DNA from: Ruegeria marina
Lineage (GTDB): Bacteria; Pseudomonadota; Alphaproteobacteria; Rhodobacterales; Rhodobacteraceae
NCBI RefSeq assembly: GCF_900101475.1
Contig: NZ_FMZV01000020.1
Span: 18,645-82,644 of the forward strand
DNA: 64,000 nucleotides
Direction of reading: 5' to 3'
Part shown: one piece after another, positions 54,415 through 64,000 of the stretch
Layout of the letters: each line of letters starts with the position of its first letter
Position numbering within the stretch: the first letter of the stretch is position 1
Notes under the pieces: model-generated
Seen by the model: only the letters and a program-made list of their open reading frames with translations
What the model was told of the DNA's origin: nothing
The model's database searches: none
Translations under genes and position numbers: made by a program

Positions 54415-57400
54415 CCATATGCCTCCTCGTCATTGTCATTCTCTGCTGAGAAAGCACTCGCATCACCCAAGCCTGACAGAATTTCCTGCAATGTATTGCT
54501 ACGCCGTTCATCGGTTACAATCTGAAGTGGGAGATCGAGGTCACAAAGGAAGTCTGCGTCATCACCAAGGTGGTCTTGAATTATCGTGTAGATTTTTGGC
54601 GATAAATCCATCTGCCCAAAGTCGCCGATCGTTTTATCAAGATAATCGTTGAAAAGCCGACGTACCCGTGCCGTGCTTGCCCATCCGTAGGGATGCATGA
54701 CGGCGGCGTTCTCGTCAGTCCAGACGCGATGACGGACTGCTTCGCGGATCATCCAGTTGGCGCCAAGGCCTAGGCTTTGACTTAATGGCGCACCTTCCAG
54801 GCCCCTTCTTTGCCACAAGGGAGATGCGCTTGGTCTCCATGCGTCAGAAAGTGCGAAAGCGCCTTGATCACCTGCTACGAGCGGTAGTGTTTTGAATAGG
54901 TCTACGTACTCCGGTAGCCACGTCGCCAGTATGTAGAGATCGGCCAACTTCCGCCGCCATTCGGGAAATTCAATCTTCCACCCCTCTGCACTGGCAAGTT
55001 CCTCCAGCTGTCGGACCCAGGGTGCTGGGTTATTTGGGAGCTGAGCAGAAGCCATATCACTCCACCAACCATTGCGATGTGCTTTGGTAATAAAACCCCG
55101 GTGCTGGGCGTCGGTCGTTCGGCCGATCGTTCGGAACATGCCGAGAGCAAAGAAGGTGAACCAGCCTTCGCGGTTATCTTCAGCTGAGGTATCCCTTAGC
55201 GCCTCAGGTGAAAAGAATTCAGGATACGTATGCTTGTTTGCACGCTGTCTTTCCTCTTTGTGTTCTTCTTTCCACCAAGAGCAGAGTGCCTCTAGGAATT
55301 CAGTTGCATCGATGTGGGGTTCGGCTTCGTCTAATTCGTGCTCTGAGGGAGGCGCCACGAAGTTCCATGCCCATCGCTTACGCTGCTCGTCGGGATAGAG
55401 TAGTCCGAGGAGCCTCGGCAGTTCATCCTCGGATATATCGGAAACCAGAGTACTTTTTCGCAGTTCATCGGCTTGCGTTGGAAGCCAGCCGGGACGCGAC
55501 TTCGCCAGCCTTTTGCCGACATCCGTGCCTTGCCGACCATCGAGGACGTATTCTAACAGTGCAGTCTTCTGCGCCTCTTCAGACAACGCCATCGCCCAAT
55601 GAGCAAATGTCTCTGAAGTTCTTTGAAATCCACTTTGGCGCATAGCTAGGCGATACAAAGGGAGCGCCTCACCTCGATATGCGTTGTTCGCTAGTGCTCC
55701 GTCTGGCGCAAAGCCTAGGATGCGAGTTTCCTCTTCATCTGCGTCGGACGCGTTGCGTGGGCAATACCGGGCTTCCCTCCAGGTGTCGTCGGCCATCTGG
55801 AAGCGCGATTTCGATAGCACTGCGAGCAGCTCTTGCTCCTCACGACCGTCAAGGTCATCGAGGCGGTCTTTTGTCAGCACGCGTCCGAGCCGTCGTGCAA
55901 GAACCGGATCGATACGTTTCTCGCTGCCGATTTCCTCACGCACGATCACTGGCAATGTGATTATTGGTGCCCGAGAGAGCCTCAGCTTCTGCAGTTGATC
56001 AGCTCCGCGTTGGCCGACACAACTCGCCGAAAGTTCGCTCAGTATGCCCCAGTCCTGTAGATCGGCCAGTAGCGATGGCTCAGACAAAAGACCATGCATG
56101 GCGTGCCGTACATCCGAGGCACGCAGTAGCGCAGTGAATGGACGAGGAAGGCGCGTAGGAAAAACCGGACGTTCCGCGATAAGGCGACCATAGCCTCGGT
56201 CCGGACCATGCAGGTGAGATGCAAGCGGGTCATCAAGATCAAGGGCAAATAGCTCAGCAAGCCGCGTCCAGAATGTAGCTGGCCCAGTTTCAGGGGAATG
56301 ATCCGAGAGCCCAGCTTCTGCCGCGAACTCTGGCCAGTCATTATTGACCAAATCGGCGAGCGCGATCAGCTTTTCACCAAGTGCTACGCCAAGACGCTCA
56401 AAAGTACCTTGGGGTTCCCCATCGCCACGCTTTAGTGATCCGCGGCCGGGATCAACTTCGAATTGACGGCCATTCATCAGCCAACCCGACTTGAGCGTCT
56501 CTGCCAAAGGTGCAAGCAGCCAAAGACGGGGGAGTTCTTCCTGCGCAGGCATGGGACCGTCGCTCGAAAGAGGCAAGAACAGCGTTGTGTCTTCCCCAAG
56601 CGCCAAAGCAAGCGACCGCCCTGGCTCTGAGCCTGAAAGCTCAACTATGTCGATGCCCTCGGACAACGGATGATATTCAGCGTGCCATTCACGAGAGACT
56701 TCACCTTCTAGTTCGATACAGCGAATGCAGCGCGCCATGGCCGGCAACCATCGTGCCCTTTCGCTAAACGCCTCAACAGCGGCCATGGCGGATTCCTTAC
56801 GATCTTCATCGATGGAAAGCTGAATCGCTGTCGCGCGACGGCCATGATCTTCTTGGTCGAAGGAGAGTCGGCGTCCTTCAGCCCATGTTTCCGGGAGCAT
56901 TCCACCTTGAACTCGACAAGCGACGAAGCCGCTAGCAATACCTACCTCTTTTGCGATCAAATGCACGCTCTTGAAGCCTAGACCAAAGCGTCCGGTGACA
57001 CCCTCCCGCTTCTCTGACAGATTCATCAGCAGCATGTTGAACAAGTCACGCAGCCAGCCTTCACGTTCGCCCCTATCCGGATCGGGGCCTGGATGATTGA
57101 TCAGACGCCCCCAATGTAGCGCCAGCAGTTCCGTATCCGAAATCTCAAGCCTGAAGCGCGCTCGGCCAGGTGGTTCGTGCTGTTCGGATGCGTCATCGGC
57201 ATTCTGGAACAGCTCGAACAGAACGCGATCGGGAGAATATCCGTAGTGCTCGATCTGCGTACGTACAGCAGAAAGTAGCTGATTGCTTTCTTCGGATGAC
57301 TTTATCCTCTTCCAAAGCTCTCGCTTGAAATCTGGAAGCTTCTTTTCCCGCTCTCCGCCAGGCTGCAGGCCTAGCTCTTTCTTCTCGTATTCATCAAGTG

Positions 57401-60400
57401 CTTCTCGAAGAGCTGTGCCGCGCTTGGGCTTCACTTCAGCCAAAATTTGCGGCAGGCGATCCTCCAAACGCGCTTGAGCGTCCCTGACCGTCGTCTGCTC
57501 TATTTCTTTGTAGTCATTGGCGAGTTGGCTGAGTTTTTCGATAACCTCGCTTCGATACGCCATGCACTCAGACAGAATCGTCTGGAGCAGCCGAAGGACG
57601 TGCTTTGCTTCAACTGGCTGCTCAAGCGCAGCAATATCAAGTGTCTTGTAGTTGTAGATGCCGCCTTGATGAACAACGGTCGTGTTGCGGTGCCGGTTTC
57701 CTATGACAAGAAGTGGTTCAAGCCCGCCAACGGGAAGCTCGACAATCTTATTGGAAAGGGACGTCAGCCAGACGCGCTCATGGCTCTCAACGTGTCTAAC
57801 ATTGACCAGCACCGTCTTAAGCGTTGATGCGGATTCGAGTACCTTCTCAACTCGGCCCCAGACCTGATCTATTACCGTCTCTGATAATCCCAGTTCCCTT
57901 CGAACAATATCCTTGAATGGCTCTGATCGTCGTACAACACCGACAAGAAGCGCCAAGAGCTGGGGCGGCACTCCGGCCTGTGCGTGTTTAATCAACGGAA
58001 CAAGAGAGTTGGCGCAGTTCTTTTCTTCTTCGGATAGTTTACCCAAAGACTGACGCTCAGGCGCAGTTTCTTCTCCTTGTCGGCTTTGGTCGTCCAGCTC
58101 AACGCGTGGCTTTGGCCAGCACTCGTCCAAGCGTTCATCTAACCGGTGGGTTGGTGCAATGCCCTGTACCCGCGCGGCTACTTGGCTACCAATGTGCCAC
58201 CCACCTGACTGAACTGGAACACGGATGCTGCCCATGGCTTCGTGGAGTGTTTCCGATCGCCAATTGCAAATCGCTCGAAATGCTGAATCGTATAGGGTAC
58301 GCGCAGCCTTCTTACCTTCTTCCGCAAGTTTTGAGATCGCATTGACGTGACCAATTGCTTCGAGAAGGTGTTTCTCCGCGGCCACGCCAAAGCGACGGGC
58401 CAGTTCTGACGGGTCTTTGTCCGTGTGACGGATCAGGGCGGAAAGAAGAGGCCAACCCGGCAGTGGCAGATCGGCACCGAGCTCGGCAAGCTGCTTCATC
58501 GCCTTGGCTTCTTTTTGTTCAACCTCGCCGAGGTAAGCAAGTGGTTTCACCTCATCAATAATATGCAGCAAGGCATGCACAGACTTGTATTGATCAGGAA
58601 GAATGTTTGCGTCACGCAGCCTTCCAAAGCCTGAGTGATCTCTAACCTCTCGGCGCACATGTGAAAGCTGCAAAAAGGCGGCGTCATCATCGCCTAGAAG
58701 CACCGTCTTCGCTGCACGCAAAATCTCATCAGGAAGATCGAGAACGTCAGCAGGGCTCCAAGGTTGCCCTTGAGTGTCTGGTATCCACCGGACATCTCGC
58801 AAGCGATTGGTGGTTGGCTCATTAGCGTGCTCAATAGCACTGAGAATTTCGGTCACGAACTCATGGGGCCGTGATTGTGCCAGCGCCGTTTCAATCTGCG
58901 CTTCTGGCGACCAACTTCTCACTAAGCGCTCCAAGCGCTCGGAGCCCTTACGACTGTGTATCGGCTTCAAAATATGGACGACATCCGCTAGCGCGTCTGG
59001 AACGGGCCAACTGCTCGACGACCGCCATGTACCGTTTGCAGGCAGTCTCATTCCGCCTTCGGTTGGAAATATTGGCAACCTGCGAAGGTCTTCGTCAGGA
59101 ACGTCCGATTCAAGGAGCGCGACAAAGATATCGTCTTCCAGAGCCATTCTGGATATGGCGTCTATGTTGGCAGTGAGCATCTCTCCAAGGCTGGGCCCAT
59201 CCATCGTTTCGATACCGAGAAACCGCTGCTGAGGGGGATTGAGCACGTCCAAGACTACATTTGGAATGAGGAAATCGGTTTCTGATCCTTCGATCAGTTT
59301 CAATGCAAGTTCATCAAGCCGTCCTGCCGCTTGCGGCAAAGCGAAGATACGTGCGCTTTCGTTCGCGGCGCGTCGATCGCCAACTGCAAGAACCCGAAGA
59401 CCAGGTCGCGCGCCCGGAGACTGCGTGACAATAACTTCCATCGCCTTTGCGCGGGCTTCTGAATCACCGTACTCTTCGGTGCGCAAAACCAGTGCTGCAA
59501 AATTCTCTTTTGCGCCTTCTGCAAAAGAAAAAGGCGGCCCGATCTCTTCGAGTAAACGCGCGGCATCACCGCCTACGACCAACGCTCCCGAATTAGGAAC
59601 CGCGTCCGACATGACCCTGAGCGCTTGCTGCACATTCGGATTGTTCTTGAAGAGCCGTTTTTCATGGGCAGACCGGCTCAGGTCACGCAAACTGATTAGT
59701 TTCGGGATGCCGCTACCATCACCCGCCCTCAATATTGAAAGCGTGGTGATCTCGGGGTCATTCATCGCTTCGCGTAGATGCCTCCGCAGCAGCTTCACGA
59801 GCGCAAGTGCCGCAGCACCGGCAGCATCAGCATTGCGATCCTGGCCCAAGAGTGGCTCAAGGGCAGAAAGCAACGGAGCAGCTTGAGAACAGCTGATATC
59901 GATTAGTGCTGCGCTCTCGGGTACCCAATCTGCGTGGAGACACAGCGTGCTACCTTCGACCTCAGCCAATGCACGCAGTATGTCCCGTCTTTCACCGGCA
60001 GACGATGGCAATGTGACCACTGTTTTTGCAGGCAAGAGGGACAGGACTTCGCGCAGTTGCTCCTTCGTCGCAAGCGTCTCTTGTTCAATGAGCGCCCGCC
60101 GAAGGCCTGTTTGAAGCGGAGGCGCTGCCGCCTCGCGCAGCGTTTCGTCATGTCCTAGGGATGTCCTTAGGAAGGACGCCAGAACATCAGCCCGTTTACC
60201 TCGTTGAAAAGCTGTTACAGAAACTGACCCAAGCAAGTCCGAGATTTCGTCAGCTTGCCAACTGGGTTTGGATGGCGTCAGTGCAGCATCTGGTCCTGCG
60301 ATCAGGATCAGATTGCGTTCTTCCCCCCAATCGCAAAGATTGGGAAATATTTCTGTGGCGGCTACCCGGCTGCGCTCATCAGGAGGAGGGAGGGGTCGTA

Positions 60401-61790
60401 GCTCAGATTCAGCTGACACCAAAGCCCAAGTTGCTATAGCCACATTCCCCGATTGCTCGACTTTCCGAATGAGACATTGATTGCTCGCAATCGCCTTCGC
60501 GTGCGTTACGCCAAACTGACTTGACGTGAGGCTTGATAGACAGTGAGCGAGTTGACTTCCGGTGAGCATACGGGCCTGAAGGGCATCGAAAAGAACTCCA
60601 GGCAGCTGCGGCAGTACTATATTGTCGCGAAGCTTTTCATTCCATTTCTTATAGACCGAGCGACTGTCTTTCCCGTCGTCATCAAATCCCTCAATGTACC
60701 GTCTTCCCGAATCTACGAAGAAATAGCCATGTAAAAGTATTCGAAAGTCGGCATCGGCCATCTCTATCTGTGTAGCTTCGGCGACAGGTAAGAACACACC
60801 CCAGTCAAGGACTGCTGCGGCCTTCGTACTACCCAAGCCATTTGCTAGAACCACCGCGCCATGCGCCTCTGCTTTCTCTGGACGCATTTCTTCGCCCTCG
60901 TCGGTAAAGACCGGCACCTGAGGCCACTCTTCGGAATTTCTTAGAGTGTTAAGCTCGTGATTATCTGCGCAGACCTCACGCCCTACGTACGTCACAGTCG
61001 GGCCAGAGGAAGTTACAATTTTACCGTTGAACTCTAGAGGCATGGCGTCAGCTTGTGCGCTTGGCCCCCTCATTCGCGTGCTGTCACCCTCACGGTGAAG
61101 CAAGAGACGGGTATCGGAGCCTTTTCGCACCTCAATCCTATCTAGGTTCCGCAAGCTCGCGAGGATAAGCCTGAGATCAGCTTCATGTCCTTGAAGCTCT
61201 GCAATCAGCTTATCGAGCGTCGCTCTATAGTCTGTGAAATATAGCTTCGGCGCTGGTAGAATTGCATCATGGCGAAGTGGCAGCCAGATCAGAAACCCTT
61301 TCGTAAGATCAGGGACTTCCGATCTGAGAGTTTCCAAATCTTGGCGGCTTACGCTGTCCCAGCTGCCCGCATTTGTCTGCTCAATAACGCCCAGACACGG
61401 GTTGATGACTTCAGAAAACTGAACACCCTGGTTAAAGACATGAGCAATGAACGCGTCGCATAAATGAAACACAGCCTTTTGCCCGAATCCGAAGCGGCCG
61501 ATGGCGGCACTGTCATTGCCTTTCGCACTGTCTGCAAATGACAATATTCCAGGACCGTCCCTCTCTGAAAACGCACCGTCATTGGCTACAATGAGCCCGG
61601 GTACTCTCAAAAGTGGATTTTCTGCGTTGGGCCAGCCCTCATGAGCGACAAACTGAATGATGCTCGCCTTGGCGTCTTCGGCGTTCTGAATAAGTTCCTT
61701 GAGGACAGGGAAGCCAGATGCATACCTATCTTTGAGGTTTGCTCGTATTTGGTTAAATATTGCATTGGGCGGCGTTGAAAGACCTGGCAT
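54411..61790 (-). CDS. Giant sacsin-like protein with two GHKL (Hsp90-type) ATPase modules
   Basis: A 2459-aa protein. The N-terminal sacsin-type ATPase shows the N-box ELIQNAEDA (32-40), a G1-like VANDGAFSERDGPG and GRFGFGQKAVF near 98-108. A second module near 1515-1610 shows ELFQNADDA and GRFGLGFKSVH, but its G1 position reads HWGRLINHPG, so it may be altered. Between and after are long regions without recognised domains. Sacsin-like ATPases in bacteria often sit in defence islands with helicases. It starts at 61790 and is coupled to the SNF2 gene downstream. There is no strong ribosome site at its start. Confidence 0.85.
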   Translation of the reverse strand: MPGLSTPPNAIFNQIRANLKDRYASGFPVLKELIQNAEDAKASIIQFVAHEGWPNAENPLLRVPGLIVANDGAFSERDGPGILSFADSAKGNDSAAIGRFGFGQKAVFHLCDAFIAHVFNQGVQFSEVINPCLGVIEQTNAGSWDSVSRQDLETLRSEVPDLTKGFLIWLPLRHDAILPAPKLYFTDYRATLDKLIAELQGHEADLRLILASLRNLDRIEVRKGSDTRLLLHREGDSTRMRGPSAQADAMPLEFNGKIVTSSGPTVTYVGREVCADNHELNTLRNSEEWPQVPVFTDEGEEMRPEKAEAHGAVVLANGLGSTKAAAVLDWGVFLPVAEATQIEMADADFRILLHGYFFVDSGRRYIEGFDDDGKDSRSVYKKWNEKLRDNIVLPQLPGVLFDALQARMLTGSQLAHCLSSLTSSQFGVTHAKAIASNQCLIRKVEQSGNVAIATWALVSAESELRPLPPPDERSRVAATEIFPNLCDWGEERNLILIAGPDAALTPSKPSWQADEISDLLGSVSVTAFQRGKRADVLASFLRTSLGHDETLREAAAPPLQTGLRRALIEQETLATKEQLREVLSLLPAKTVVTLPSSAGERRDILRALAEVEGSTLCLHADWVPESAALIDISCSQAAPLLSALEPLLGQDRNADAAGAAALALVKLLRRHLREAMNDPEITTLSILRAGDGSGIPKLISLRDLSRSAHEKRLFKNNPNVQQALRVMSDAVPNSGALVVGGDAARLLEEIGPPFSFAEGAKENFAALVLRTEEYGDSEARAKAMEVIVTQSPGARPGLRVLAVGDRRAANESARIFALPQAAGRLDELALKLIEGSETDFLIPNVVLDVLNPPQQRFLGIETMDGPSLGEMLTANIDAISRMALEDDIFVALLESDVPDEDLRRLPIFPTEGGMRLPANGTWRSSSSWPVPDALADVVHILKPIHSRKGSERLERLVRSWSPEAQIETALAQSRPHEFVTEILSAIEHANEPTTNRLRDVRWIPDTQGQPWSPADVLDLPDEILRAAKTVLLGDDDAAFLQLSHVRREVRDHSGFGRLRDANILPDQYKSVHALLHIIDEVKPLAYLGEVEQKEAKAMKQLAELGADLPLPGWPLLSALIRHTDKDPSELARRFGVAAEKHLLEAIGHVNAISKLAEEGKKAARTLYDSAFRAICNWRSETLHEAMGSIRVPVQSGGWHIGSQVAARVQGIAPTHRLDERLDECWPKPRVELDDQSRQGEETAPERQSLGKLSEEEKNCANSLVPLIKHAQAGVPPQLLALLVGVVRRSEPFKDIVRRELGLSETVIDQVWGRVEKVLESASTLKTVLVNVRHVESHERVWLTSLSNKIVELPVGGLEPLLVIGNRHRNTTVVHQGGIYNYKTLDIAALEQPVEAKHVLRLLQTILSECMAYRSEVIEKLSQLANDYKEIEQTTVRDAQARLEDRLPQILAEVKPKRGTALREALDEYEKKELGLQPGGEREKKLPDFKRELWKRIKSSEESNQLLSAVRTQIEHYGYSPDRVLFELFQNADDASEQHEPPGRARFRLEISDTELLALHWGRLINHPGPDPDRGEREGWLRDLFNMLLMNLSEKREGVTGRFGLGFKSVHLIAKEVGIASGFVACRVQGGMLPETWAEGRRLSFDQEDHGRRATAIQLSIDEDRKESAMAAVEAFSERARWLPAMARCIRCIELEGEVSREWHAEYHPLSEGIDIVELSGSEPGRSLALALGEDTTLFLPLSSDGPMPAQEELPRLWLLAPLAETLKSGWLMNGRQFEVDPGRGSLKRGDGEPQGTFERLGVALGEKLIALADLVNNDWPEFAAEAGLSDHSPETGPATFWTRLAELFALDLDDPLASHLHGPDRGYGRLIAERPVFPTRLPRPFTALLRASDVRHAMHGLLSEPSLLADLQDWGILSELSASCVGQRGADQLQKLRLSRAPIITLPVIVREEIGSEKRIDPVLARRLGRVLTKDRLDDLDGREEQELLAVLSKSRFQMADDTWREARYCPRNASDADEEETRILGFAPDGALANNAYRGEALPLYRLAMRQSGFQRTSETFAHWAMALSEEAQKTALLEYVLDGRQGTDVGKRLAKSRPGWLPTQADELRKSTLVSDISEDELPRLLGLLYPDEQRKRWAWNFVAPPSEHELDEAEPHIDATEFLEALCSWWKEEHKEERQRANKHTYPEFFSPEALRDTSAEDNREGWFTFFALGMFRTIGRTTDAQHRGFITKAHRNGWWSDMASAQLPNNPAPWVRQLEELASAEGWKIEFPEWRRKLADLYILATWLPEYVDLFKTLPLVAGDQGAFALSDAWRPSASPLWQRRGLEGAPLSQSLGLGANWMIREAVRHRVWTDENAAVMHPYGWASTARVRRLFNDYLDKTIGDFGQMDLSPKIYTIIQDHLGDDADFLCDLDLPLQIVTDERRSNTLQEILSGLGDASAFSAENDNDEEAYG

Positions 61791-62483
61791 TAGATACTCA
61801 CGATATTTGCATCAAATTTTGGCTCACCCGTTCGCGCGCGGTCCGTCGCGCATTTCCAAAATGGTTGACTGTATAGTGTTTCAAGAATGCCCATTAACAA
61901 ATTCCTCAACTGTCTTTGCGGTGTTCGCGCCATATTTTTCTCAAATCCAAGGACTATAAGCAAAGTATGCCCATAAATGCAAATTATGCTGGCTCTTACA
62001 TTAGTCGGCACCGTGGCAGTTCTGTCGTTTGATCTTGATGTTGGACGCACCTGCAAAGCTTGTCTCACGTGTGTTCCGGGAGCACTGGTGAGGCTTACAC
62101 ATGCCCGCCTGTCAGGCAAGATGAGAAGACTCTACGGTTTGAGGGCCTGGTAATCTTCCACCGCTGGGTGTTCGAGAGCAAATGACTTGTGTGGTGCTGC
62201 CGCCGACGAGCCAGTGATTGGGAGTTATCAATCGCCCCCGCGAACGTCTTAGTGCTCGTTTTGGTTCTCGGAAGATCACTTGCAAGCCCGCAAACTTTCT
62301 TGTTTTTCTTTGCGATTTTTTAGCAGGAGAGGTTCTTAATCTGTTATGATTTGTTTCTGTGCAAAATCGAAGTAAGTAGTGGGGCATCCGGGTATATGGT
62401 ATGGGTTGATGTCCGTGATATTGTGAGTGAAGGGTTGCGGTGAAATTTCGTGGTGCTGTTTAATTTTGAGGGGTTATATTTTA
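61791..62483. other. 690-nt region without genes upstream of the sacsin-like gene
   Basis: No gene is supported. It must contain the promoter of the minus operon and probably that of the 215-aa lipoprotein gene. A GC palindrome-like stretch (GCGCGCGGTCCGTCGCGC near 61835-61852) about 45 nt upstream of the sacsin-like start is the only notable element. The right part is AT-rich. Confidence 0.5.
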
Positions 62484-63131
62484 ATGTTCCATTGGATTGT
62501 TGTGTTTGTTGGCTTGTTGATTTCTGGATGTGTGGCGGGTAGCGGCGAGGATATGGCCACCAGTCGTAGCCATAAATTTTGTGAAGATTTGTCGAAGAAA
62601 GATTCAGGCTTCAAAGATAACTATAAAAGACAGGGCGGCAGTAATTACACAAATGAAGAATTATATCATTACTTCCACGGCTGCGTGCAAAACGGACTAC
62701 TTCCCGTTATTGATGCAAACGTTTCTGTAGAAAAGGAAGTTGATCAGAATGATCCTGCGTTGCGACCAGACTATATGTCTGCGCTTCTTGAAAATACAAA
62801 TATTTGGTACAGCACGACAAATGAATCTGGCGAAAGCATTATCAGTATGAATCTTTATAACCTTACAGCATATAGCTTTTCTTATCTTTCCTTGGGATTT
62901 TCCGCAAAAGAATGTGAGCCAATTGTTTATGATACAGAATGGGAAATGGCGCTTGCGGTGGGGTTGGAGCGCGAAATCCAGTCAGGGGAACAAGCTGTTG
63001 CTCAATGGGTGATGCCCGAGGAACACGAGATCAGCAGCGGTTGTCTCACCATTACGGGGATATATAAGTTGACTGGCCGCGGTCACGTTCACGATGGATT
63101 TATGTCTGAGATACCTGCGAACAAAAGATAG
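62484..63131 (+). CDS. AT-rich putative lipoprotein (215 aa)
   Basis: ATG at 62484 follows GAGGGG. The product starts MFHWIVVFVGLLISGCVAGSG: a signal with lipobox LISGC, so probably a lipoprotein. The rest has several cysteines and no recognised domain. Base composition is clearly more AT-rich than the Rhodobacterales core, indicating recent acquisition. An upstream in-frame start at 62427 is rejected because it would bury the signal. Confidence 0.7.
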   Translation: MFHWIVVFVGLLISGCVAGSGEDMATSRSHKFCEDLSKKDSGFKDNYKRQGGSNYTNEELYHYFHGCVQNGLLPVIDANVSVEKEVDQNDPALRPDYMSALLENTNIWYSTTNESGESIISMNLYNLTAYSFSYLSLGFSAKECEPIVYDTEWEMALAVGLEREIQSGEQAVAQWVMPEEHEISSGCLTITGIYKLTGRGHVHDGFMSEIPANKR

Positions 63132-63437
63132 CTGAATTCAGTATACAGCCATCGCGTCTTCTTACGCGACCTTATCACCAAGTTGGTCTTGTTGGCTCGT
63201 CTTCTACTGTATTCAAATCTTCTTCCATCTCCTCCGTGGGTCTCCTCAAGATTGACGCATCACTCAACGGGCGCGCCGTTCGATCAACGGTCTGCCCGCA
63301 CCAGTCCCCGCCGAGCCTTGCGGCGCGGGGCCGTGTTGACCGTTTCCCCCGTCCTTCCTCCGGTGTGATCGCCCCGTCTCTCCGCCCGTCTTTCGGTTTC
63401 GCGTCTTGAGGAAACCGCAAACGAAAGGAGCCGGACC
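63132..63437. other. Leader region of the DUF2958 gene
   Basis: No gene is supported. The first half is AT-rich; the second half is GC-rich and contains the conserved leader block (63293-63341) and a short hairpin between its halves. Confidence 0.5.
63293..63341 (+). promoter_or_regulatory. Conserved leader block, right copy
   Basis: TGCCCGCACCA and CCGTGTTGACC with 27-nt spacing, matching 28466-28513. It lies about 100 nt before the DUF2958 start; the ribosome sites of both genes share CAAACGAAAGGA. Confidence 0.5.
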
Positions 63438-63788
63438 ATGAAACTCTTGACCAAATCTCATACCGAACAGCTACTTCGCAACGGCCAGCTACGGGCTGCC
63501 GATGAAGACGGCACCGCAGACTTCCTGCCTGTCGTGAAACTCTTCACCCCGGATGCCGCCTGCACCTGGCTGCTCGCAGAACTTGACCCCGATGATTCCG
63601 ACATTGCTTTCGGGCTCTGTGATCTCGGCCTCGGCTGTCCCGAACTCGGTTCGGTGCGCATATCGGAAATCGCGTCTGTCCGCGGACGGCTTGGTCTGCC
63701 GGTCGAGCGCGACATGTACTTCCGAGCGGACAAAACACTTTCGGCTTACGCCGATGAGGCGCGGGTCAGCGGCCACATCAGCGTATAG
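63438..63788 (+). CDS. DUF2958 family protein
   Basis: A 116-aa protein with the DUF2958 pattern: VVKLFTPDAACTWLLAELDPDDSDIAFGLCDLGLGCPELGSV, then LGLPVERDMYF. The family is common on plasmids and integrative elements of proteobacteria; its function is unknown. It follows AAAGGAG and ends before a terminator. Confidence 0.9.
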   Translation: MKLLTKSHTEQLLRNGQLRAADEDGTADFLPVVKLFTPDAACTWLLAELDPDDSDIAFGLCDLGLGCPELGSVRISEIASVRGRLGLPVERDMYFRADKTLSAYADEARVSGHISV

Positions 63789-63894
63789 ACCACACTGATT
63801 TTCTTCAGAAAATCTCTTACGGAGCTGCCGGGAGTAACGGCCCGGCGCCCCAAAGTCTACAAAGTTGGCTGCGAGCTCCCGCAACCAGTGTCAC

Positions 63895-63930
63895 AGAACG
63901 GCCCGAAGCAACCGCTTCCGAGGCCGTTTT
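63895..63930 (+). terminator. Rho-independent terminator after the DUF2958 gene
   Basis: Outer stem AACGGCC (63895-63901) with GGCCGTT (63920-63926), inner stem GAAGC/GCTTC, then a run of six T ending at 63930. A smaller hairpin (GATTTTC/GAAAATC, 63797-63814) lies between it and the gene. Nothing further is recognised in the last 70 nt. Confidence 0.7.
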
Positions 63931-64000
63931 TTCTTGCCCCAACGCAAGCAAACCGGCCAGCTCGCCGACCAATTCGATCATCAAGCCGCTGCCGTTCGGG

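Noticed and set aside
62112..62387. 91-aa minus-strand frame in the gap right of the sacsin-like gene
   Set aside because: Basic random-looking sequence with no start context or homology signal.
1..64000. CRISPR array or tRNA/rRNA genes
   Set aside because: No regularly spaced direct repeats and no convincing tRNA or rRNA sequence were seen by eye; the hairpin array at 29594-29930 has stems of differing sequence, not CRISPR repeats.

Overview
This 64 kb window is chromosome-like DNA from an alphaproteobacterium, most likely a Rhodobacteraceae/Roseobacter-clade member. The evidence is a GC-rich core, a 14-gene nuo operon with small extra genes between the subunits as in Rhodobacter and Paracoccus, and Rhodobacterales-type DUF5337 and DUF5333 proteins. 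No rRNA, tRNA or CRISPR was seen.

Core part (1-26600). The window opens inside a leucine-degradation cluster: the biotin-containing subunit of methylcrotonyl-CoA carboxylase (left-truncated), HMG-CoA lyase and an enoyl-CoA hydratase that fits methylglutaconyl-CoA hydratase. It is followed by the respiratory complex I operon nuoA-N (3656-21444). Lipoproteins, small membrane proteins, a DUF5337 protein, a DUF5333 protein and a carboxymuconolactone-decarboxylase-like protein are interspersed, many with 1-4 nt overlaps. NuoE carries a long C-terminal extension. A terminator hairpin separates the operon from birA-coaX-rnj. A NUDIX/DUF983 pair on the minus strand and an EF-hand protein close the core.

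Junction (26610-27874). The start of an ECF sigma-factor-like gene is cut off exactly where a sequence resembling an IS terminus begins. An IS6-family transposase and a matching inverted terminus at about 27874 follow. There is no target duplication, so the IS probably mediated a deletion or the arrival of the accessory DNA.

Accessory part (27875-64000). The first section is mobilisation DNA: small element-type genes, a candidate oriT, an unusual array of about ten hairpins, a MobC-like protein and a VirD2/MobA-like relaxase. Next is a small cargo block (32036-35065) bounded by near-identical 35-nt repeats, with an HD-domain hydrolase, a DUF429 protein and unknown proteins. The main feature is a 26 kb block of large nucleic-acid enzymes in two convergent operons. 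The plus operon encodes a ribbon-helix-helix regulator with a palindromic operator, an SNF2-type helicase, a 1573-aa adenine methylase, a 2099-aa helicase/DUF1998 protein with a nuclease-like C-terminus, and a RelE-like/UvrD-type fusion. The minus operon encodes a 2459-aa sacsin-like protein with two GHKL ATPase modules, translationally coupled to a RapA-like SNF2 ATPase. The gene content resembles class 1 DISARM (drmD-drmMI-drmA-drmB-drmC) with its later functions apparently collapsed into one DruE-like polypeptide, plus partners not part of described DISARM. This is the best candidate for an undescribed anti-phage or anti-plasmid system.

The right end holds an AT-rich lipoprotein gene and a DUF2958 gene whose leader resembles that of the gene at 28593, so both ends of the element may share regulation.
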